Assembly (NCBI GenBank): GCA_011634665.1 | Contig: WAEK01000021.1 | Location: forward strand, 112,501-176,500 | Length of the DNA stretch: 64,000 bases | DNA from: Mortierella sp. BCC40632 | Lineage: Eukaryota > Mortierellomycota > Mortierellomycetes > Mortierellales > Mortierellaceae | Reading direction: 5' to 3' | Shown here: piece by piece, positions 11,725 to 23,613 of the stretch | How the letters are laid out: every line of letters begins with the position of its first letter | Numbering within the stretch: the stretch's first letter is position 1 | Made by a program: the position numbers and the translations under genes | The notes under the pieces: generated by a model | Database searches by the model: none | Told to the model about the DNA's origin: nothing | Seen by the model: only the letters and a program-made list of their open reading frames with translations

Positions 11725-11999
11725 TGGAGACATGTTTAAGAAATAGATATGAAGGAGACAAAAGGTAACAATGTAGGGCTTGTTCAGGAACAATCAGACC
11801 ATGTCCTGGCACGTGCATTTCTAACGAGGATGGCGCACCACCTTTTTTTTTTCCTTCTTTTCTTTCCTTTGTCACCTTCCACGCACAATACACACGACCC
11901 TTCCTCCCCCCCCCCCTCCTTCCTCTTCCCAAATCTGCATCTCGCTTCTCCTCAGTCTAACTCATTCCATTTCATCTCATTTCATTCCCTGTTCCTCAC

Positions 12000-14561
12000 A
12001 TGTTGTCCGCCGTCCAGGGATTCGCTCATCGACACCGGCGGGGACTGGCCATTACAGCTGGTGTCACAGGAGGGATTTACATGTTGGGCAAGTTTGCAAA
12101 AAGCAAGCTTATCGAGTTTCAAGAAAAGTCCGCTGCTGAACGCACTTCCAAAGAAAAGTACGTCTACCGGGGGAGAAGGCAAAGTGATAGATAGAGTGTT
12201 GAAAAGAAAGAGACACACACGCAAAAGAAGGAAGTCCCTGTCCTGCTTATCATCCCTACCTTGGTTCGTCTTCTCTTTCTCTCTCTTTTCTTCTTTGCTC
12301 TTTGTGCTTGCCACACAACCTCCTCTTCCTGAACCAGTTTTTCATTCGTTCAGGTTGATCAATGGCTGGGACTGACTCAATGCTCTGATGCGATCTGATC
12401 ACTTTTTTTCTTTGAAAAAAAAAAAAAAATAGTATGAAACGTCGGTTCGAGCAGAACCAACAAGACTGTATCTTTACAGTCCTCTCACTCTTACCTACAC
12501 TGGGCGACCAACTCCTTCAAGAACTTGATGTCGAGTCAATCACGGCCAAGTTACAACAATCTAGATCTCAACGCTCCACTCCAGCGCCTACACCCGAAAG
12601 TTCCATCATCCTCCCTGCAAAAGTCCACCCAGATTCCACCAAGGCCACCGAAGGCGCTATCAAGGAGCTCGACATTGCTTCAAAACAAACCATCAAAACT
12701 GAACAGGAGGTAAATGGCGTCAAAGAAAAAGAGCAAGGGAGCGATGAAAAGACCAGAGTGACAGATCCAAGTAACCAAGACAAGGAAAATGTCGACCCAA
12801 AAGTAAATCATCACCATGATCCTAGGATAGGACATGAGAAAGAAAGCTTCCATCATATCAATGGAGACTCGAGATCTGAGGTAAAATCTGAGGAATCAAG
12901 TCATGATATTATCAAGACCAATGGGTCAGTTATCCCATCCATTCAGGTCGAAGACGGTCAAAAATCGATTCAAGTATCGGATCCTAATGCTGTAGAGTCG
13001 CCCAAGCAACCTCGGGATACGACGGCTGCTGTTGCCATCGAGTCAAATTCAAGAGACGAAACAAAGACTGTCACGCTGGATCGCCGCACGAAACTGGAGT
13101 TGTGGAATGAGCTCAAGATCATGAGTAAATATCGTGTTTATCTACATTTTTTTTCTCTCTCTCTCTCACATCTCTACCCTCAATTGTCGATTGTCAGAAA
13201 GAAAAGAGACTTTTTAGCTTTTTCAGGCACCTTTTTTTTTTTTTTTTTTGTTTTTTATCTCCTTTGCTAATCATTTTACAATGACTACTGGGTGTGTGTA
13301 TATATGTGTATGTGTGTGAAATGTTGGATGATAGGTTTCACACGGACGGTGACAGCATTGTACTCGGTGACGTTTCTGACCCTGTTGACACAACTCCAAT
13401 TGAACCTCTTGGGTCGGTTCACCTATGTCTCTTCAGTGATTGCGCTCGCGAACCCAACAGAAGGATCCTCCTCCTCCTTCTCCTCCTCCTCTTCCTCATT
13501 ATCATACCAGACTGAAACTCTAGAGGTCAAGGGATCCTCAACCCTGACCAACAATGGACAATTGAATTTCCAGACCGAGAAAAAGTTTTTGACATTTACT
13601 TATTGGCTTTTGCATGAAGGATGGCGTCGTTGGAGTACCAAGGTTCGGGAAGCGGTTGAGGAAGTGGTCGGAGAGTAAGGAAAGAGGGCAACGAACCTCC
13701 ATTTGATGGGAAAGATAAAGAGAAAAAAAAATGTCGCTTTCGTGATTGGAATGGTGCCTGACTCTTGACTTTCTCTCTCTCTTTTTCTCTCTTGACACAA
13801 ATATAGAATCTCGTTGAAAAAGGCACTCAATGCAAATGAGTTTGAAGAACTATTGAGAGAGATCCGGGATCGGTTAGAGTACATCCGAGTGGACGACGAA
13901 AAGGTTCCAACCAAGTAAGATGTTAGACTGTTGGGGAAATGGATATGGCGCGGGCATTGATAGGATCTTTGTTCTTTGAGCCCACCCCCACCGTGAACTT
14001 GAAGACCTTTTTTTTTCTGAGTGAGAGGGAGAAAAAAAAAAAAAAAAAAAAAAAGACCACTCTGACAGAAATGGTATCATCTTGACTTCCCATATCTTTT
14101 TTAGCTTGCGCGAATACTTGCTTCCTGACGACGCAATGGATGAAAGAGAGGTATTGCGAGCAGGTGGCATGGATGAATGTGATCGTTACGTAGACTCGAC
14201 ACTCCGCAGCTTGCTGGACGAGACGCGCGACTTTATCGACAGTGCCGATTTTACCACCGTCCTCGAGTCAACGCTTGAAGCAGTGTTTGATCAACTCCAT
14301 CTCGCACTCCAGCCGAGTTTTTACTCGCCCCTGCCATCCCTTTCAAGGAATAGCGTTGATCTAGACGAAACAGAGGAAGAAGAGAGAATGGTCAGTCGGC
14401 CGGTTCCGCTGGCTAGTCTGCTGCCAGTGATCGCGCGACAGGTGCATCACATCATTAATGGAGTACCGAATGACTATGTCGGAAGCTTGTCGCTAGTGAA
14501 GGACCTTCAATTCTTTTCAGCGATTATCTACTCGTCCTATAATGAACAGCTCTCTGTCTGA
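12000..14561 (+). CDS. PEX3: peroxisomal biogenesis factor 3 (PEX3)
   Basis: Peroxisomal membrane receptor that docks PEX19 carrying peroxisomal membrane proteins; essential for peroxisome biogenesis. Five exons: 12000-12157, 12433-13124, 13335-13674, 13807-13914 and 14105-14561, all with GT..AG ends and consistent phases, giving 584 residues. Residues 14-36 form a short hydrophobic anchor (LAITAGVTGGIYMLG). The family motif KRRFEQNQQDC follows at 55-65, then TVLSLLPTLGDQLL. After a poorly conserved insert (about 100-275) the conserved core resumes with LELWNELKIMSFTRTVTALY, which spans exons 2-3, and FLTFTYWLLHEGW. The C-terminal exon contains SLVKDLQFFSAIIYSSY. The protein is longer than the ~370-450 residues usual for PEX3 because of the Glu/Lys/Asp-rich insert in exon 2 and a Ser run in exon 3. 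The rhodanese gene follows 416 bp downstream on the same strand. Confidence 0.95.
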
Positions 14562-14977
14562 GGTCTGCCCAGATCAAGAAAAAAAAGAAAAAAAGAAGGA
14601 GTTGAATAAATAGGCACTGGAGCTGCTCGTGATCTGGTTTCCCAGAGACCAATGGTACACACTCTAGAAGGCTGGTGACTGTCGATGGCGCAATTTGTGG
14701 AGGAGTCAATCAAAGAACCGCTAGGTCCTGGTGTTAGCTTTTGTCAGCGCGTGTGCGTGCCCATATAAATACAGATGGCTCGTTTTTCTCGTTTTTTTTT
14801 TTTAAATCTCTTTTGATTCCTCAAGCTTATTCATCCTCCATCACTTTGCTTTTAAAGATTCCTTCCCCACATCGTCTCATCGCCTATTCATCTCCTTCAT
14901 CCTTCTCATCTGATCCGCACTCTCTCCCAGAACAAGAAGAAAATATATATTTATATAACCCCCTCCTCTTCATCACA

Positions 14978-16294
14978 ATGCCTTCCTTCACCTCGCTCGC
15001 TATCCCTGCCCTCTACCAGACCTCGCGCCAGTTTGCGCCTCGTTCCTTCGCAGCCATTCACCGTGCCCAGTTCTCTTCCAAGCCCGATATTGTCACTTAT
15101 GAAGAGATCAACACCTTGATCCACACGAACGGCAAGGTAACTCCTTCTTACTGTTCGTTACTTTTTTTTTATATCTTATATCATGCTGCTGTTGCTGTTA
15201 CAGGATCACTCAACCTCTCTCTCTCTCTCCTGCGTGCTAATAGAAGGCTATTCTCATTGATGTCCGCGAGGATGGAGAGGTCGCTCAGGGCGTGATCCCC
15301 ACCTCTCACCATGTCCCTTTGGCCAACATCCAGGAGGCCCTCGCTCTTCCCGACAAGGAGTTTGAGACTCGTTTTGGTGAGTGGCCCGTATTTCATTAGG
15401 ATCGATAGCCATTGGAACATGACCTCCCACAGGAAAGCAACTGGACTACTCAGGACTCGAGGACTCATTTTTCTTTCAGGGCACAGATCGGGAACCATGG
15501 AATGTTTGAAAAGCCTCCAAGGCCCGTGGGAACCGAGGAGGAAGAGAGGAAGGAGATTTTGAGTCACGTTCTCTGCTCATCCTCTCCACCGGCCTTGAAA
15601 GGGCCTATCTTCCAAATAGGGTCCTTAATACCGTTTCAGTTCAATGAGCGACTTTTTTTTTTCTCTTTGCACGGAGCGAATTTAATTCGAGCAGCCATGA
15701 CGCACTGCCCTCGTGGACTAAAAAAGGAAGTGCCGCCTCTCTGGGGTTGAGTACCCGGAACGAAAGGCAGAGGAGCGGGGCGACCTTTTGGTTCGGACTC
15801 CTCTAAATAATGACTCAGGACTTTCAGAAAGCAGCAGAAAGAAAAAGAAAACAAAAACAAACAACAATAATAGCTACAGATACAGCTACACTCAGCAACA
15901 TCAACAGCTTCTCACGGCGCCAGTCTATGGTTTTATTAGCTGGAGAGGATAAACACTTGCCGGGAGAGCCGCGCCATTTGAGCAACCATGGGGGTCGTCA
16001 CTAATCAATGCTCACGTATGCGTTCTTACGTGTACGGGTAGTCTTCTCGAAAGTAGTAGTGATGCTCAATATACTAACTTTTTCCCCACGCATTTGCTCT
16101 TTCTCTTTCTTTCTCTCTCTCAATGCTCTATAGGATTCAAGAAGTTTGCCAAGGACGATGAGGTCATCTTTTACTGCAGAAGCGGGAGACGCTCTGGCAT
16201 GGCCTTTGACCTTGCCAGACAACTCGGCTACAATGGCGTCCGCAACTACTCTGGGTCCTGGCTCGACTACGAGTCCAAGGCTAAGGCTCAGTAA
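14978..16294 (+). CDS. mitochondrial single-domain rhodanese (sulfurtransferase)
   Basis: Rhodanese-fold protein of the type that moves sulfane sulfur, for example from thiosulfate or glutathione persulfide; the exact acceptor is not readable from sequence. Exons 14978-15136, 15244-15376 and 16134-16294 give 150 residues. An equally possible acceptor 3 nt downstream would drop one Lys. Residues 1-35 are Ser/Arg/Ala-rich without acidic residues, a typical mitochondrial presequence. The domain includes DIVTYEEINTLI, ILIDVREDGEVAQGVIPTSH (the D-V-R and G-x-I-P signature) and the active-site loop YCRSGRRSG with catalytic Cys112. It resembles the short RDL1/TSTD1-like group rather than two-domain TST. 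The second intron is 757 nt, long for this genome, and I found no gene inside it. Confidence 0.92.
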
Positions 16295-17016
16295 AAAGAG
16301 TTATGCTGTCCTAGGATTCGCGCGAGTGCTCTCTCTCTCTCCATCTCTATCTCTTACACTTCCCACCTCCTCCTGGACATTCCACATGTAGAAACGCTTT
16401 GTTGTTGTGTGTTGTTGTCCTACACACTCTTCCTCCTTGTACCATATTAAAAAAGATATCCCTCCTCTTGTTATTTACAACGCCCAATCTCACCCATTGG
16501 ACCATCGGGCGGATCGTTATTTTGTTTGGATACACACGCCGAGGGGCAAGATCGGCGCACACATCATGTTTGCAAACTCTGTTCGTCTCGCTCTCTCTCT
16601 CTCTCTTGCCTAGACCCCGTCGACTAGAAGCCACGTCTTCCACCATCAAGACCATGTCAACCAATGGCATCCAACGCGGTCACCACCACACCGCCGCACT
16701 TTGCAGCTGTTTGTCAATCGCCAGTTCGCCGTCGGCAGTGTAGCATACGTGAATTGGAGTGACCACTTCTTGGTATCTGATCCCGCTGGCCTCACCCACT
16801 CTCTTTTTTTTTTTTTTTTTTTTGTTGAGATGCATTCTGCACTAGTCATTGGTTCGTTCGATGCATCATCTGGACGCCCATCCTCATCTGAAGCTCTTTG
16901 TGAAGGCATGGTGAAAAGTCTATGTTATCCCTTTGGAAGAGAGGAGGAAGGGAAGGGGGTGGGGGTAGGGATGCATAGAGTCTCGAACCAGCTCAGAAGG
17001 ACTTGAGAAAACTCCT

Positions 17017-17056
<40 letters not shown>

Positions 17057-18513
17057 CCTCTACCCTTGCCCCATCCTACTTGGAGATGATATGTAATCCT
17101 CTCTCACCCAAAGGGTTTTCGGCAAAATCGCCATGTCGCGAGTTCAATTCTGAGTCCCTTTGCATAGTTCCGAGTTCCCGGCTCAGGTCTTGCGCCCTAA
17201 ACACCTGTATAGCTGCCGCTCATAAGAAAGAGAAACCCAGAAAATCCCGGACCTTCTTTGTCTTGGGCGTCGGAGGAGGATCCTCAAGCACGGGCACTAC
17301 AGTAGTACTTTGCTCTAAACTAATACCGTAATACACGTACCCTTCTTTATCGACACTTTTCTTTCTCGCTCGCTCGCTCGCTCTCTCGTTTGTTCGTTCG
17401 TTCGTTCGGTCTTTCTTTCTTGCTCATTCCTTTGTCGGGTCCGGATTTTATGTACTGACAAAGTGGTATGTGATCGACGGCTCCCATTCCTTTGGAGTTT
17501 GGAATGTTGAGTAGTAAATTAGAAATACTGGCTGGCACTCGTCATCTTTCCATCCTCTCATTCTTCTAGGCTCTCTCTCTCTCTTTCAATTGCCTCATTC
17601 TCATTTTCTCTCTTTCTTTCTTTCTGTTCCCCGCATGTTCAGTTTTTGCTCTGCATACCAGTGTCCGTTGGTTTTACCTCCTGCATGCTCCCCCCCCCCT
17701 CTTCCCTTCTCTTTCTCCCCTGAGCACCCGTTGGTACATGCTCTTTCCCTCTCTTTCTTTCTAATTTCTCTCTCCTTTGCTTCCTCGTCACCATGGCGCG
17801 GGAATGTACTTCTCTACCCTAGGTTAGACCACTAAATGAGAGGGAGGAAGAAGAAAAGGAGGAAGAGGCATAGGAGGGATGAACGGGGTTTATTCTGTCA
17901 CCGTGTGCAACTTGGTATCCGTGTCTACTCAACCCTTTTTTGCCCATATTTGTTCGGCTCGACTTTTTTTGTGTTCATTGTAGAGACCAACCCTTACAGG
18001 ACCTCGCGTATTAGTGTCTCTAGCTCTGGTGCAGGAGCGGGGATGACAACCAAAAGGAAAGAAAGGAAAAAGAGAAGACCAGGGGGAGAGTGAGGGAAGG
18101 TAGAAGCAGGAAAAGATAGAATCGGGTATTAGAAAAAGGTCGGATCCCGAATGGTATCCCCCACTCCCCACCCCTTAGTCGGACCCTCTCCTCCCCATCT
18201 CCAACCAGGTTCCACTCTTACGAGAACGCCCATTGCATGACAGAACAAGGGCGGCGAGAACCTTAGAGAGGCCAAGGTATCGATGAAACGCCGACCATTC
18301 TTTTTCCGTTTTTTCCATTTCGCGTTTCCCATGGTCATCGACCCTCCCAATGCACACAAAGGCTCAGTCCTCGATGGACGGCCGTTATCCTATCCTATCC
18401 TCCCTTTCCCCCTATCCCCAACCCCCATGGACACCATCCTTGTCCTCCCTTTCTACGACGTGCAGAGAGGCGTCGACATTTTTTTTTTTTGACTGCCGAT
18501 AGAGCAAAGGACA

Positions 18514-18818
18514 TTGCTCAGTCTGTGTAGGGAGAGCTCTTTTGGGGATAGAAAGAGAAAGGAGGTTTCCAGAGGAGGACAAAATGACGATGGTTGGATC
18601 CGCGTAACTTATGGAGAGGTGTCAAGGTTAGAAGTCCATCTTTTTGTTCTCTCTCTCCCCCCTTCTGTGACTTTATTTTTTTCTTTGGCTTTCTCATCCA
18701 CAGACAAGAAGATTATCGCTCTATCGATGCAAAACCATGTAACCCCGAGAGTATGATTTGGAGATGGAGAGGAGAGAGGCGTGTGAAGGTTAGGTTGGAG
18801 GCCTTCAGCCGGTGGTAG
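18514..18818 (+). CDS. possible small spliced ORF, 75 residues
   Basis: Exons 18514-18626 and 18704-18818 join in phase across a 77-nt intron (CAAG|GTTAGA to CATCCACAG) and encode a basic 75-residue protein containing NDDGWIRVTYGEVSR. The intron has a pyrimidine tract and the usual size for this genome. No family is recognised, and it may be chance. Confidence 0.2.
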
Positions 18819-19582
18819 TAGTCTAGGTGTTGTAGGTAAGCATCCAAAGGAATGGGAGCTGCTCCATGAGAGAGAGAGAGCTACTTGGTGCTCACAGCTT
18901 ATCATCATTTCCATTTCCCTCCTTTCTTCCCCACCTTTTTCACTTTTTTCTCTCTCCTCCTTTTTTTTTTTTTTTTCCTCCGCTTCTTTGCCCCTGTTGA
19001 GCAGGTTGAGCTATGGCCACCCAAAGATCTGGCCACCAGCTTTTTGGTCCATCTCATTCCAGCCACCCGAACCCTTCTGGACCAATTGCTCCGCAGTGTA
19101 GACACTCGTTGTTTTCCAGAAAGAAAAGAAAGAAGGGTAGACAGACAGACAGAGAGTCTGAGAGAGATTCTCGTTCCCTCCTGGAGAGAGAGAAAAAATG
19201 AAGCCTGTTTTCTATATTGTCTCTATTGAATAAACTTGAAAAAAAAAAAAAAAAAAAAAAAAAGAGAGAGGGCTCAGTCAAGTTCAATTTATCTTCGAGT
19301 ACACATGCACGCCTGAAATTGGGCCTTGGACCCAACCAGGTGGGCCTTGTTCGCTTGACCGGTGTTTGTTTCCAGAGACGACCCGGAGAGACATTGGGAG
19401 CTGGGTTGAAGGAGAAAAAAAAAAAGAATAGGTGGAGTGGCAAGAAAGGCCCGACCAACTGCACTGCTGTGAGTACATTCTCATTGTTTTTTTTTTTTTT
19501 TTTTGCCGGTTCTTGTCCGTCCATGCCCGCTCATGCCCGCTCATGCCCGTCCCATACATACATTTCACTTTTCCAACTTTAG

Positions 19583-19621
19583 GCAGTTCAATGGGCCCTG
19601 CTCCAACTCGCTGAGTGGTAG
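19583..19621 (+). other. possible terminal exon (AVQWALLQLAEW-stop)
   Basis: A 114-nt candidate intron (CTGCT|GTGAGTAC to CAACTTTAG, 19469-19582) joins, in phase 0, an upstream open frame (about 19262-19468) to a 12-residue end. Upstream, 19005-19110 also reads as a Leu-rich helical segment after a GAGCAG acceptor. I see no start codon or homology, so this is only a candidate fragment. Confidence 0.15.
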
Positions 19622-20844
19622 CAGCCACAGCGGCGGTGGGTGACACGATGCGATGCGATGCGATGTCGACGGGGACTCGACTCTTTGGCCAGTAGATTCG
19701 AAGCCAGCGCCAAATGCCGCGCCCAGTCGTGGTCCATGTTGAAGTGCACAGAGAGGCGGGGTCAAAGAAAAAAGCAAGTAGAGGCAACATGGCTCAAGCA
19801 GAATTGTCTTGAGCTCTGGCCGCCTCGCAGCATGTTCCGAAACGGTGCTGTGGGCCTCGATCCCAGCCACGGGAGGATGCGCCTGCCCGTCTTCTCCTCC
19901 GCCTCCGGGTCTCTGGCCCGAAGGACTGGCCCGAGGGACTGGCGCCATGGAATGAATAGAGACAGAAAGAAAAAGAGAAGAGGCAAGACGAGTCATGTTT
20001 GTCGGCCGACTCTGCTCTTTCTACCTGTTTGATATGTGGGTCGCACAGAGGGCTCTCGGGCAACAGACGATAAGCGATCATACACCGATCGCGACAATGA
20101 GCTGCCTCGAGCCCCTCCACCCACCATGGTCACCACTCATCGCGGCCCTACCTTTCATACATTGGACATTGCATGTTTGTTACACTCTCACTCTTTCACT
20201 TCTCCGCGCCTGGCCCGTTTGCTTCTCCCCCCACGCCTGCTGCCTCTCTCTCTCTCTTTTTTTTTCTTTGTTTCTTGTTTCTTTGTTTCTTTGTTTCTTT
20301 CTTTCTTACTCTCTTTCTCACAGCACTGCACAAATCATCGGTCTTGTCCCTCCTTGTCTCTCTCTCGCCCCGACCTCTTGTCCTCCTTCGTATTTAATCG
20401 CCCTGTGCGATATCCTTTTTCTGATCTCTTTCCGCATTCGATATCTCGCTTTCGAATCCCATTCCTGCCGTAATCGTTCTTTCTCTCCTCTCTATCTACT
20501 CCATCGCACTGCATCCACCCCTCCTGATTGTGTCGCCACTCCTGCGACCTCGGTTTCCTTGTTTTCTCTCCAACCAACCATCCATCCCCCCTTCTCCCTT
20601 CTCTTTTGTCGATTCACTGTCAACTGCCTTCCTGGTCTTTGCATTCCTCAGCCTCCCATCGTTTCTCTTTCCTCCTCTTCCCTCCTTCCCTCCTCCACTT
20701 CCCCCTCTTCCTCCTCCCCCCTTCTCCCTTATATTGCTTCTTCACACGAGGCTACTCGACCCCCCCCTTTCTCCTTGGACTTGCCTTAACCCTCCCGGTC
20801 CCTCCTTCCTGGCGCCCCATCCCCCACAGTCTAATGATCTTCCC

Positions 20845-23613
20845 ATGCCGACAACTCCACCCTCGGCGTTGTTAGCCGTCCTCGACACCTCCTCACATTC
20901 CCATCCTATCCCATCAAAACCCACACATCGCCTCACTTCTCCACCTCCACGCCCCAAACGACTCTTCTCAGCACTCCTCGTCCTCATCTTTGCCTCCTCC
21001 GCCCCCGGCCCCCGGTCCCTTGGGGTCGAGGCTGTCCAATGCACGTACCCCAACTACCGGACACTTGTCAAGCCTGGAGAGGATGCAACCCTCGCCTGGA
21101 GGGCTACGGTCAATGAATTCTCTACATATGACACAGTGTCCGCAACCATGTACTGCATGGACAATGACGGACCCAAAGGAGGCATCTGGCGAAATGCCAA
21201 GACACTCTTTTCCAACCGAGAGATCAGCTCGGATGTAGACCAGGTCTCCTTCCCGGTACCGTACTGCGGTGACCTCGTGCGCGATGTCGCTGTACGGATT
21301 GTTGCACGGTCAAAGGATGGCCAGGTGAGTGGGGACCAAGGTGCTTGTCACTTCCTGATGAATGCTCAGGCAGTGATCCCTCCAACGACCCCACCACGCC
21401 CGACTACTACGACAACCACCACTACCACAACCACCACTACAACCACCGCTAAACCCACCACAGCCACTACCAACCCTGTCACTACTACTCCCATCAAACC
21501 TCCTCCAACCACCCCCGGGTTGACACCCTCTGATACGGCGAGCTCACTTCTCCCAGGAAAGACAACTATTACTGGATCTCCTTTGAATCCGAGCTCTCCA
21601 TCACTCTCGAATTCCCCAGGTCCCCTTCCGACCTCATCTGGCTCTCCGCCACCTTTCCCTGGCGCACCTGGAGATGGCGACGTGTCCTACCACCCCCACC
21701 CACCACTACCACCCTTGCCAGACGACGATTCCAACCTCCCGGGCAACCCAGACGGGAATGGTTCAGATACGACACGGATTAAGACGATCATAGGCAGTGT
21801 CTGTGGTATTGGTGCCGTGATCTTGGTGGTCTCCCTGCTGGTTATTCGCCGTCGTCGGCATTGGCGACGACGACAGAGAGGCGACTTGGATGAGAGTGGT
21901 GAATATGGTGCTCGACCGGGTCTACAACAAGTATTCAAGAAAACGGCCAGGGCCCTCCCAGGAACCTCTAGTCACAAGAAGGCCATGAACGAAGGTCGGT
22001 TCTACCGATTGGACGATGATCAAGACGATGATCTGGAAAGGTCCTCCAATGCTCTCAAGAGTATGGAGCATTCTTCTGTCGAGTCTGAGAAGCGGCCGAT
22101 AGAAGAAATGCCGGCTTCGATTCCACCCGTGAGTCAACCTACAAGCCAGTCCATGTCCATGAGTCTGTCTACAAGTCAACCAAGTACGACGACCATCTGC
22201 CCTGAGGGAATCCTCCTTCCATGCCTATTCGAGGAGGAGGAAGGGGAGGGCAAGGGGGCAACTCCTGGAGTGTCCTCCTCGCAAGCATCCAGTACCGAGC
22301 ACCGTGTGAGCCAGAGCGGCCTCAGTTTACTCGAAGGACTGGACTTGTCCTACCCGCCGTACGCCTTCCTTGACTCGAGTTGGCGTCGAAGCTCAACTCG
22401 GTACTCTTCCTACTCTCCCTTCTCGGATGTGGGCGAGTCCATGGCAACGTCCTCTCTCCGGTCCAGTTTCGAAACCTCGTCTGTGGTTCGTCAATACTGG
22501 GCAGCAGGGATGCGAGTCCGAGCTGAGCGTCGAGCAGAAGGGTTCCGGTCCCGAACTTCTTCCCGATATCAAGATGATCGAGATGAGGACGGGGTTCTCT
22601 TTGGAGATGCAGCCTCTCAATCCTCTCAATCCCGCAAGGCCGATATCTTGACCCTCTCCGAGGTATCGATGGCATCCTCGTCTTCGTTTGCGTCGACGGG
22701 AACGGGTCGACTCCGAAAGTATTATCAGAATACGTTGGCTTCGTTTCATAATTACCTTCGTCGGTCCATGACCATGAGTCTGGACAGTCTACGGACGACC
22801 ACGACTACAACAGAGGGTGGATCGAGTAGTATGGCCAGTGGGTCGAATTCTTATTATCATCACCATTTCCCTTCACATCATTCCCGTCATCCTCATCCTC
22901 ATCCTTCCTATCGTCATTCACACTATGGTTCTTCAGGGGTACCCATGAACCAACAACGCGAGTTCCTTCAACATCTCGATCTTCGAGCGTTACGACATGA
23001 ACAACGTCAACTACAGATGTATATGCGTCAGTATCGACGTCATCCTACCTTGACCTCCATCAATACCACGGCCAGTTCTGATATCCATGGGTCTGGTCCT
23101 GATATGTGTTTGGGACATGGATTGTCGGATACGGATATGGATACGGGATCCATGTCGGGTCGTACGAGTTCTGTCCCCTCGTTGACTTCTTCGAATGACC
23201 CCTTCAAGACCTTTGATTCGAATGAGGTGATCATTGACATGTCTCGAATGTCGGACCATCGGTCTGTCTTTGATTCCCGAGTCCGGTCCACAGACCTTCA
23301 TGACAAGAACCCTTTCCGGAATTTCCAAAAGAATAACGAAAGCAGTTCTCGGACTGGTGGTAGTAGTGGTGGCGGTGGTGGCTATCATAGTCATCAGGAG
23401 GATATTAGGAAAGAAGAAGAGGAAGAGGCGAATCCATTTTCGGATCGGTATGTGGAGGATGAGGTATTGTCCCCGCCAAGGTTCCCGGCGCGGGAAGGAG
23501 ATGAAGAACGGTCTCATTCAACGATTCTGAAATCTTTTCCGATCCCACCTGCTCCGACGTTGGATCCTGGATCGCCTACACATTCAAGCGCATCCTATTA
23601 TGTCTATGCCTAA
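20845..23613 (+). CDS. single-pass cell-surface protein, sensor-like topology
   Basis: 922 residues from ATG 20845, chosen because everything upstream in frame is CT-rich leader and an acceptor ends at 20830. A hydrophobic segment at about 40-51 (LFSALLVLIFA), preceded by a Pro/basic stretch, is the likely signal sequence; cleavage near VEA is plausible. The ectodomain, about 64-180, begins VQCTYPNYRTLVKPGEDATL and has four or more cysteines and a W-x-A pattern reminiscent of Kre9/KNH-type wall proteins, a weak resemblance only. A Thr/Pro-rich stalk, about 180-310, is followed by a clear transmembrane helix at about 314-336 (GSVCGIGAVILVVSLLVI) and a stop-transfer RRRRHWRRRQR. The ~580-residue cytoplasmic tail is Ser-rich and disordered, with His- and Gly-rich runs. 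This order matches fungal wall-integrity sensors such as the Wsc/Mid2 type, but no WSC domain is seen. Function is inferred from topology. Confidence 0.75.
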   Translation: MPTTPPSALLAVLDTSSHSHPIPSKPTHRLTSPPPRPKRLFSALLVLIFASSAPGPRSLGVEAVQCTYPNYRTLVKPGEDATLAWRATVNEFSTYDTVSATMYCMDNDGPKGGIWRNAKTLFSNREISSDVDQVSFPVPYCGDLVRDVAVRIVARSKDGQVSGDQGACHFLMNAQAVIPPTTPPRPTTTTTTTTTTTTTTTAKPTTATTNPVTTTPIKPPPTTPGLTPSDTASSLLPGKTTITGSPLNPSSPSLSNSPGPLPTSSGSPPPFPGAPGDGDVSYHPHPPLPPLPDDDSNLPGNPDGNGSDTTRIKTIIGSVCGIGAVILVVSLLVIRRRRHWRRRQRGDLDESGEYGARPGLQQVFKKTARALPGTSSHKKAMNEGRFYRLDDDQDDDLERSSNALKSMEHSSVESEKRPIEEMPASIPPVSQPTSQSMSMSLSTSQPSTTTICPEGILLPCLFEEEEGEGKGATPGVSSSQASSTEHRVSQSGLSLLEGLDLSYPPYAFLDSSWRRSSTRYSSYSPFSDVGESMATSSLRSSFETSSVVRQYWAAGMRVRAERRAEGFRSRTSSRYQDDRDEDGVLFGDAASQSSQSRKADILTLSEVSMASSSSFASTGTGRLRKYYQNTLASFHNYLRRSMTMSLDSLRTTTTTTEGGSSSMASGSNSYYHHHFPSHHSRHPHPHPSYRHSHYGSSGVPMNQQREFLQHLDLRALRHEQRQLQMYMRQYRRHPTLTSINTTASSDIHGSGPDMCLGHGLSDTDMDTGSMSGRTSSVPSLTSSNDPFKTFDSNEVIIDMSRMSDHRSVFDSRVRSTDLHDKNPFRNFQKNNESSSRTGGSSGGGGGYHSHQEDIRKEEEEEANPFSDRYVEDEVLSPPRFPAREGDEERSHSTILKSFPIPPAPTLDPGSPTHSSASYYVYA

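Larger units (their letters stand above)
10649..11999. other. divergent intergenic region between P2 and PEX3
   Basis: Holds the P2 leader and promoter on the minus strand and the PEX3 promoter on the plus strand. The middle part (11130-11760) is unusually free of microsatellites and contains a 16-bp palindrome and a 10-bp inverted repeat. No coding sequence is supported. Confidence 0.65.
16295..20844. other. gene-poor region with weak coding islands
   Basis: No recognisable gene. It holds CT and T/A tracts, including a ~37-nt T run near 17020-17056. Two places have spliceable open frames without recognisable similarity: 18514-18818 and 19005-19621. The final ~700 bp is a CT/CCT-rich pyrimidine leader for the next gene. 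A CCCCACAG acceptor ending at 20830 suggests its 5' untranslated intron. Confidence 0.6.

Noticed and set aside
17130..17215. GTTCAATTC resembling a tRNA T-loop
   Set aside because: No flanking T-stem pairing, acceptor stem or anticodon arm can be formed.
20530..20844. In-frame upstream extension of the surface-protein ORF (about 105 extra codons)
   Set aside because: The sequence is CT/CCT-rich leader and is crossed by a CCCCACAG acceptor at 20830; the signal-like segment fits a start at 20845.
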